Assembly: GCA_023512835.1 (NCBI GenBank)
Contig: CM042090.1
Span: 56,965,865-57,029,864, forward strand
Source of the DNA: Taxillus chinensis
Lineage: Eukaryota > Streptophyta > Magnoliopsida > Santalales > Loranthaceae
Direction of reading: 5' to 3'
Length of the DNA: 64,000 nt
Shown: positions 57,825 through 64,000 of the stretch, piece after piece
Numbering within the stretch: the first letter of the stretch is position 1
Layout: the number at the start of each line of letters is the position of its first letter
Notes under the pieces: generated by a model
Told to the model about the DNA's origin: nothing
Database searches by the model: none
Seen by the model: only the letters and a program-made list of their open reading frames with translations
Program-made: the position numbers and the translations under genes

Positions 57825-58729
57825 TCAAATAACTATTTTCAAGCCACAAATATCATTTTCTTTTATATCAAATTAATATTATCAAGCCTGAAACTAAATA
57901 CTAAACAACATCTAACACAACATTATTTTTAAATGATGTTAATATTAATATATCAATATTAATAACAGAATAATGATATAGTAATTAACCAGCTAAAAAC
58001 AAAAATTGATGCTTCCATATTCAAGCCCTAGCTGAAATCGGGCTAGCCAGAATGGACCGACCAGGACCGAACTCAAGGGACGGCACAAGTGCTGCTGTCC
58101 CCAACCATCACACGCTAACCTACTCCTGCGTCGTAACGATACCAGGCCGATGGCCTGGTGCCCATGCTATGGTGATATATATATGTTTTTATTATATATG
58201 TAAATATAACAAGAAAAGTGATTAGAGTGTAGCCACTAGCCTGATGACATCAAATGGAAACAAGAATGGGTGGTTAGAAAAGCATGCGGGCCTACACCAT
58301 TTTCTTTTTGTTGAAGTCGTGGAGGGATGGTATGGGTGAATGATATGAATAATAATAATAATAATAATCGGTAATAGGGAAAAATAAGTGAGGAAACAGA
58401 TTGAACACAAGGGAGAGGCGCTGAACGAATTTGACGATTTCGACTGGCGAGGAAAAGTATCGGTTGACATCATCTGCATACACTTATGTGTAAAACATCG
58501 CCCGTGTGCATGCATATATATATATATATATATAATATCAAATCGTACAAATTCACGTTTGTACTATAAGGTAACGAAAAATACAAGATCACCTACCTGG
58601 ATTGAAGGATCGAATGACAGATTGAACCCAGCGGCTTCAAACCCATTGCTCTCCCTATCAGGCTCTGTGCACAACAAAAGGAACATAGGGTTTATTCCCT
58701 AGGTTCCCTCTATTTATACTAACAAATAC

Positions 58730-58806
<77 letters not shown>

Positions 58807-59170
58807 GTAATAATAATAATAACAATAATAATATTTCATTATAAGAATTAATCCCAAATAATTATATTAATAAAAATAAAGTCTAATATTTAAAATACTT
58901 ACACTATAATCCCTTAATAATAATCAACGCAACAATTGTAATAATAATAATAATCATTACATTCATTATTATAAATACTCACCTACTTAAATAATTTAAA
59001 TAATTAAATTAATAAGTTTAATATTTAATAATAAACTTAACATATTAAAATCACCATATTAAATAATAATAATAATAACTCAACGCTCGTGTTGAGGTCA
59101 CGCTGCCGAATAGATATTCAAACTCTATTCGGGCCTAACTTCCAACCTCACCCAAGTATGGGTCTTTACA
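56785..59170 (-). repeat. 3' LTR of gypsy-type element F
   Basis: A 2386-bp LTR from TGTCACGCCCCC to GGGTCTTTACA, followed by polypurine-tract-like TCCTCCCCACC (59171 on), so it is the 3' LTR of a minus-strand element. The insertion in I' predicts a GTAAA duplication (56780-56784). It contains an (AT)n tract (about 57790-57822) and an (AAT)n tract (about 58724-58805). Short open frames inside are not supported. Confidence 0.8.
58724..58805. repeat. (AAT)n microsatellite in LTR F
   Basis: About 27 uninterrupted AAT units, with further short AAT runs to about 58835 and at 58940-58970 and 59064-59078. Confidence 0.95.
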
Positions 59171-59232
59171 TCCTCCCCACCTTAGGACTTTTCGTCCCTA
59201 AAAAGACAAGTCAACCCCAACGAGGTAGCACA
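59171..59232 (-). mobile_element. Internal stub of element F
   Basis: Polypurine tract and GGGACGAAAAGTCC word, the start of F's internal region seen from the 3' side, cut by element G at 59233. The rest of F is outside the window or beyond G. Confidence 0.7.
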
Positions 59233-61190
59233 TGTAAGGACCCGTACCTTGAGTTAGTCACAGTTTTGCCTTCTGAGTAGAGTTTTTCTAGATTTTGACC
59301 TAGTGAATGGGCTCAAATGAATTCACGTGCAAAAGGAAAGATGCTTAGAATGATGTCCTCTATCTACCACAGAAGTTTCAGGCCAATCGGACGTGTATGT
59401 GAGGTGCACGTGAAATGGGTCCAATTCACGTGCAAGTGTGGTTGTCTTCTAAATGATGCAAGGAGGCTAGGGGTGAAGTTTGAGCGCATTTGGAGTGCAT
59501 ATGGAGTTGCACATGAATTGGGGAATTCACGTGCAAATTGGCGTGCAGCCATATTTTTGCATGGTTCCCTTGGTTTTGACATTCTAATGATCTTTCTCCA
59601 AAGGACCATGTTGAAATTCTGAGTATTTTGGCCTATATGGGTGCGAAAAGGTGCTAACTTGTGTGATCAAAACTACGTCGTTTTGATCCTGGAATTTACT
59701 TAATCAAAACTACGTCGTTTTGATATGGGTAGTGTCTATATAATGAGGGCTTGAGTTTGAGTTTAGGGTTCTTGTGTTCTTCTTTGCTGCACCTCTTTGC
59801 AGAGAGAGAGAGAGAGAGGATCTCCTGGGCGATTTGCCGTGGTGGTTCGCGTCGTTGGGAGCTGTCTAGCGTGGAGGTTAGGACAAAAGTCTAAGGTAGG
59901 GATTCATGTTCTTCCTAACTCTCCTCTGTTCTAGGATATTCACTTATATATATATATATATGTAAATCCATATAGGTGTGATCTCCTATATGGATGTTGG
60001 CCTTCAGTGGCATGTTCTGTTGATTCTGATGTTAAATTTGGCCTGAGGATTTTCTGGGTTTATTTTTGCCCACCATGTGTTTCATGAAATGTTTGTGAGG
60101 CCTGCACACTATGTATTTGATAAAATGTCTGTGAGGCCTGCATGCCATGTATTCAATATAATGCCTGTGAGACCTTATATATGTGTGTCTGATGATATAC
60201 CTACGTGATTAGTGTGTACTGTGTTTGATTTGTATTTGATTTTAAGCCTATGAGGCTGATGTGTGTGGCTTGTATTTGACCATGTTGGTCCTTCTGAGAT
60301 AAAGTGTAAATGCTGTGCTGAGTTTACATGTTGAGATGTAATGCTATCTTTGTTCGTTGATCTGTTTGAGACCGAGGCGAGATATGGGCCAGGCACAATA
60401 GCCGGACCCCTTTGAGATTTGGCCAGGACGTGGTCCTGAGTCTCGGTGTAGCACTCACGATGGTGGGCTAAGTCTACACCCATTCCTGAGGGTAGGTATG
60501 GCGCCCGAGGAGGTGGTTGACCATATCTGACTCGGGTGGAAAATGTTGCATTGGTGTCCATGCAACATTCGCCTGGATGTGGTATGTCATGTCGCCGTGG
60601 TGGCGGGGTGTCCTCTGCCCTTCGGTGCGGGCTCGGGTAAAGAGTGTTTCTTGGGTGATGTTTGTCGCTTTAGCCTTAGGCACGACACGAGCACAAGCAT
60701 ACACATATCATGCATGTTGTAGAGCGGGACGGGTCCGGGGAGACCGGATCCCTACTTGAGCTATGGTTTGCTCACCCCTCCTATAAACTGTTCTTTTGCG
60801 AGTTTAGCCGGCGGTAGGTGAAGGCGAGGAGCTAGGCCCCGAGGCTGGGGAGTTTTATGTTATTTCCTTTGTTGTACTCCGGTTTTATGTGTTTGGAATT
60901 GGGTTTGGTTTTATTTGTGGCTTCATAGGGGTTTTTCCCCGACCGGGTTGTAATAAACATTTAGTCTTTGAAATGAAATAAAATGAGATGTTGTTATTCA
61001 ATTTGTGTTTGTGTGCTTGGTTTGGGAGCAAGGAGCATGCCCCTTGGCTTGTTAGCCTGGTTGTGCAGATTTGGGACAGGCACCGTGCCAGAAGTCCTTT
61101 TAAGGTGCTTGCACCAACCCCTTGTCCCTTCGGGTGCGGGCATAGGCAGTCACTACTCATTTCCAAGTGGAAGGAAATTGGGGCGTGACA
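59233..61190 (+). repeat. 5' LTR of element G
   Basis: A 1958-bp LTR, TGTAAGGACC...GGGGCGTGACA, of the same family as the E LTRs. It has CACGTG words, paired ACGT palindromes (about 59667-59724), TATATAATG near 59737, a GA repeat near 59801-59817 and the conserved hairpin at 59966-59995. Confidence 0.93.
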
Positions 61191-61193
61191 ATA

Positions 61194-61210
61194 TGGTATC
61201 AGAGCGATAG
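61194..61210 (+). other. Primer binding site of element G
   Basis: TGGTATCAGAGCGATAG, three bases after the LTR, complementary to initiator tRNA-Met at its first twelve bases. Reference for the one-base defect in E. Confidence 0.9.
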
Positions 61211-61646
61211 TTCATGGTCTGGTGGACCTAGGATAGTGGGGAGGCCTGGACGCTTCGAGACTCTTAGGAGGCGATATAGGACACGCCTGATCAACGTGGT
61301 CCTATCTGGTTTTCCTGGGGTGTACTCGGGGGTAGTTAGACCAAGGAGTAGGGCACTTGCATTTGGGATGAGGGTGCATACATGCATTGGCATTAGGGCA
61401 CTAGTTTAATTTCAGTATGAGTATTGTGATTGGACATGCTGTGTTGCTGAAACTTGTTGCTAAAAACAAAATTTTGTTGCTGTGAAATTCGGTGATTTTC
61501 TGTGAGACTTGTTGCTATGAATTGCTGCTGTGTACTCCTGTGTGTTTAAATGTAAAACATTGCTTGAGTACCTCATGGCCCATGGGGATGAGGGTGTGTA
61601 GAGCTTGAGAGAAACTGATCCTAGTTTGGTTTAAATTATGTAGAAT

Positions 61647-62251
61647 ATGCCTCCTAGGAGAGTAACCCGAGCTACTCCAGCTGTAGAAGATGAATCTTCT
61701 GCCCGTGCTAGAGAGGGAAGAGGACAGCGTGTAGAGGGCGATGATCCCCTGGAGCGGATCATGGCCCAAGTCCGGGCCCTAAGTGAGAACGTGCAAGGCA
61801 TGCGTGAGTACCTCAGGGGAGAGATCCTAAACGAGGTGCGTCAGGAGATGATGGCACGACAGGCGGTGCCACCCCTCCACCCCGTGAGGCGGAACCTCCG
61901 TGTAGGCGGGAAGTGCCGGTGAGGCGGGAAGAGGGGAGACGTGTTGACGCAGTTCCGAAAGGAACACCCACCAAGGTTCAAGGGAGGAGCCGAACCTCTA
62001 GGAGCAGAGCACCGGCTGCGGCGGATCGAGCATGTGTTCTCCTTTCTTCGACCCCGGGAGGAAGACAAAGTGAGACTAGCGGTTCGGCGATTGGAGGAGG
62101 AAGCCTTGGAATGGTGGCTTAGCATCTCAGGAAGCCGGGACATGGAGACCATGGCCTGGAATGAGTTCCTCCAGTGTTCCATGAGGAGTTCTTTCCGAGT
62201 CATTGCGGTGGCGAAGCGGGAGGAGTTCGGCGGCTGAAGCGGGGATCGCGG
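61647..62251 (+). pseudogene. Element G gag, N-terminal part, interrupted
   Basis: Starts MPPRRVTRATPAVEDE at 61647 and shares RIMAQVRALSENVQGMRE and FRKEHPPRFKGGAEP with E. A frame change lies between 61880 and 61941. The second block (61941-62237) contains EHRLRRIEHVFSFLRP and EEALEWWLSIS, the capsid core. The frame ends where LTR A'' is inserted. The protein would form particles and bind RNA; this copy cannot. Confidence 0.85.
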
Positions 62252-64000
62252 CGTAAGGACCCGTACCTTGAGTTAGTCGGTTTGCCTCCTGAGTAGAGTT
62301 TTTCTAGATTTTGACCTAGTAAATGGACTCCAATGAATTCACGTGCAAAAGGAAAGATGCTTAGAATGGTGTCCTCTATCTACCACAAGTTTCGAGGCCA
62401 AATGGACATGTATGTGAGGTGCACGTGATATGGGTCCAATTCACGTGCAAGTGTGGTTGTCTTCAAATGATGCAAGGAGGCTAGGGGTGAAGTTTGAGAG
62501 CATTTGGAGTGCATATGGAGTTGCACGTGAATTGGGGAATTCACGTGCAAATTGGCGTGCGGGCATATTTTTGCATGGTTCCCTTGGTTTTGACATTCTA
62601 AGGAACTTTCTCCAAAGGACCATGTTGAAATTCTGAGTATTTTGGCCTATAGGGGTGCGAAAAGGTGCTAACTTGTGTGATCAAAACTACGTCGTTTTGA
62701 TCTTGGGGATTCACTTAATCAAAACTACGTCGTTTTGATGTTGTGTTGTCTATATAAGGAGGAGAAGCCCTCTGTTTTAGGTTTAGGGTTCTCTTCAGCT
62801 GTTGCGGCCGTCGTAGAGAGAGAGAGCTAGAGAGAGAGAGAAGGAAGGGGGGGTTGCTGGTTCTTTGGCAGGAGCATCTCGCGTGGGGAGGACGACGTTT
62901 AGCGCGGGAGCAAGGAAGATCCGTTGTAAGGTAGGGATTTTGTTCTTCCTAAATCCTCCTCTGTCCTAGGGTCCTAGGGCGAGATATGAGTTATATCTGT
63001 TATATTATTTATATGTAAATTCATATAGGTGTGACCTCCTATATGAATGTTGGCCTTCAATGGCGATTTTGGTGTTTCTGGTGTTTGTGTGATGCATGAA
63101 AAGTGTTTGATAAAATGCCTGTATGACATGCCTGCTACATGTTTGATGAAATGCCTGTGTGAACTTAGGCGTGTGTATATGCCCATCAAGTGTTTGGTAA
63201 TATATCCGTGTGGCTGGACTTGTGGTTTAGTGTATGTATGTATGCCAGGATGTTTGCTCTATGGCCTGAATGGTTGGGTTTGTGCGCTTGTGAACGGGTG
63301 CACACCAAGTGTTTGGTTGTATGCTTGAGTGACCATGTGTGTTGTGTGCTTGACTGTGGTATCCGGCCTGAAGAGGCGGTTAAATAACTTTGCCTGAGAG
63401 GCGGTTAAACCAATGGCCTGAAGAGGCGGTTAAATCACTTGGCCTGAAGAGGCGGTTAAATAACTTGGCCTGAAGAGGCGGTTAAATCACTTGTGGTTAA
63501 AGTGTTAGCTTGTGTGGCGGTGGAAGATTGTGAATTGTTGATGTGGTTGTTATTATGTCTGTTGAAATCATTGTACACAACACCGCACTTGTACACATGG
63601 CATGTAGATGCTAGGAACATGGGATGGGTTGGGGAGACATGATCCCTACTGAGGTGAGGTTGCTCACCCCTCTCTACGTGTTTGTTGGTTTTTCCAGGGG
63701 ACTTACAGGCGTTAGGTGGATACACCAAGGTGGAAGACCCTCTCCACTTTATTGTTCATTTCAGTAATGTACTTTTATGATTTATGTAACCCCAGGGAGG
63801 GGAATGTACTAAGGGATTGAACTGTAATCAGGGACTTGGTTGTTTTGTGAACCTTTGATGTTTTGGAATTAAATAAAGATGTGGCTTATTTGATTTATTG
63901 TAATTGTTGGACTTGCTTGTGTGGCATCCAAGTAATCCAACCCCATTGCCCTCCGTGTGGGTGAATGGGGAGTCACGTACCGGTTTCCTCGGGTTGGAAA
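62252..64000 (+). mobile_element. A-family LTR A'', cut by the window end
   Basis: Plus-strand LTR of the A family starting CGTAAGGACC, the usual TG changed to CG. It reaches ...CGGGTTGGAAA at 64000; about 14 more bases would complete it. It contains CACGTG words, paired palindromes (about 62684-62739), TATATAAGG near 62752, the hairpin at 63019-63048 and the 26-bp array at about 63365-63495. Whether it is solo, 5' or 3' cannot be seen. Confidence 0.88.

Larger units (their letters stand above)
59233..62251 (+). mobile_element. Ty3/gypsy element G, 5' part, family of E
   Basis: Plus-strand element: 5' LTR 59233-61190, primer site 61194-61210, leader, gag from 61647. It is cut by LTR A'' at 62252. 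The expected target duplication is GCACA (59228-59232); its partner is outside the window. It interrupts the 3' end of element F. Confidence 0.9.

Noticed and set aside
58222..58702. Open frames in LTR F
   Set aside because: No recognisable motif; located in an AT-rich LTR with microsatellites.

Overview
The window is angiosperm nuclear DNA from a repeat-rich region. It holds nested LTR retrotransposons (Ty3/gypsy chromoviruses and one Ty1/copia Sirevirus-like element), a Mutator-like DNA transposon, and one short, intact, intron-containing host gene of the RCI2/LTI6 (PMP3) family. The species cannot be told from the sequence. I named the elements A, A', A'', B, C, D, E, F, G, H, S, I and I' for reference.

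Left block (1-36445). A decayed gypsy element B (minus strand; 5' LTR 34714-36445, gag-pol 28012-34227) carries an A-family solo LTR, A' (31080-32891, target-site duplication GCCGC). Its 3' LTR (4562-4947 plus 27173-27662) is split by copia element D (4948-27172, duplication TAGAC) and by the LTR of element C (2233-4561). C is itself interrupted by element A, whose 5' LTR is 410-2232 and whose gag starts just outside the left edge. D is split inside gag by gypsy element E (15067-24451, duplication TCAGT). D also has a long extra reading frame downstream of pol (6368-9108) whose C-terminus carries a Ulp1/C48 cysteine-protease signature.

Middle (36446-52629). A degraded stretch holds a remnant resembling the extra ORF of TAT/Ogre-type elements (37591-38281), with a putative tRNA-type primer site and low-complexity LTR-like DNA. 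A Mutator-like element follows (42158-52620), with terminal inverted repeats of about 330-360 bp and a perfect 9-bp duplication TAAAAAAAT. Its left arm carries solo LTR I (42317-44880, duplication ATCAT) and a composite chromovirus locus (44977-51887): element H, with an open 1516-residue Gag-Pol, fused to a small non-autonomous LTR element S.

Right part (52630-64000). The RCI2/LTI6 gene (two exons, minus strand, 53429-54033) sits in AT-rich DNA. An LTR fragment I' (56433-56784) is cut by element F (3' LTR 56785-59170). F is cut by plus-strand element G (59233 onward, 5' LTR, primer site, start of gag), and G's gag is cut by another A-family LTR, A'' (62252 to the window end).

The A, B, E and G LTRs share promoter-proximal modules: paired palindromes with an ACGT core just upstream of the TATA box, a CACGTG array in A/E/G, and a transcribed hairpin with paired base changes between copies. 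B is damaged mainly by nonsense changes. D and E are damaged mainly by frameshifts, often near CAG/CTG, which raises the possibility of consensus errors at methylated CHG sites. All family assignments come from reading motifs; no database search was possible.
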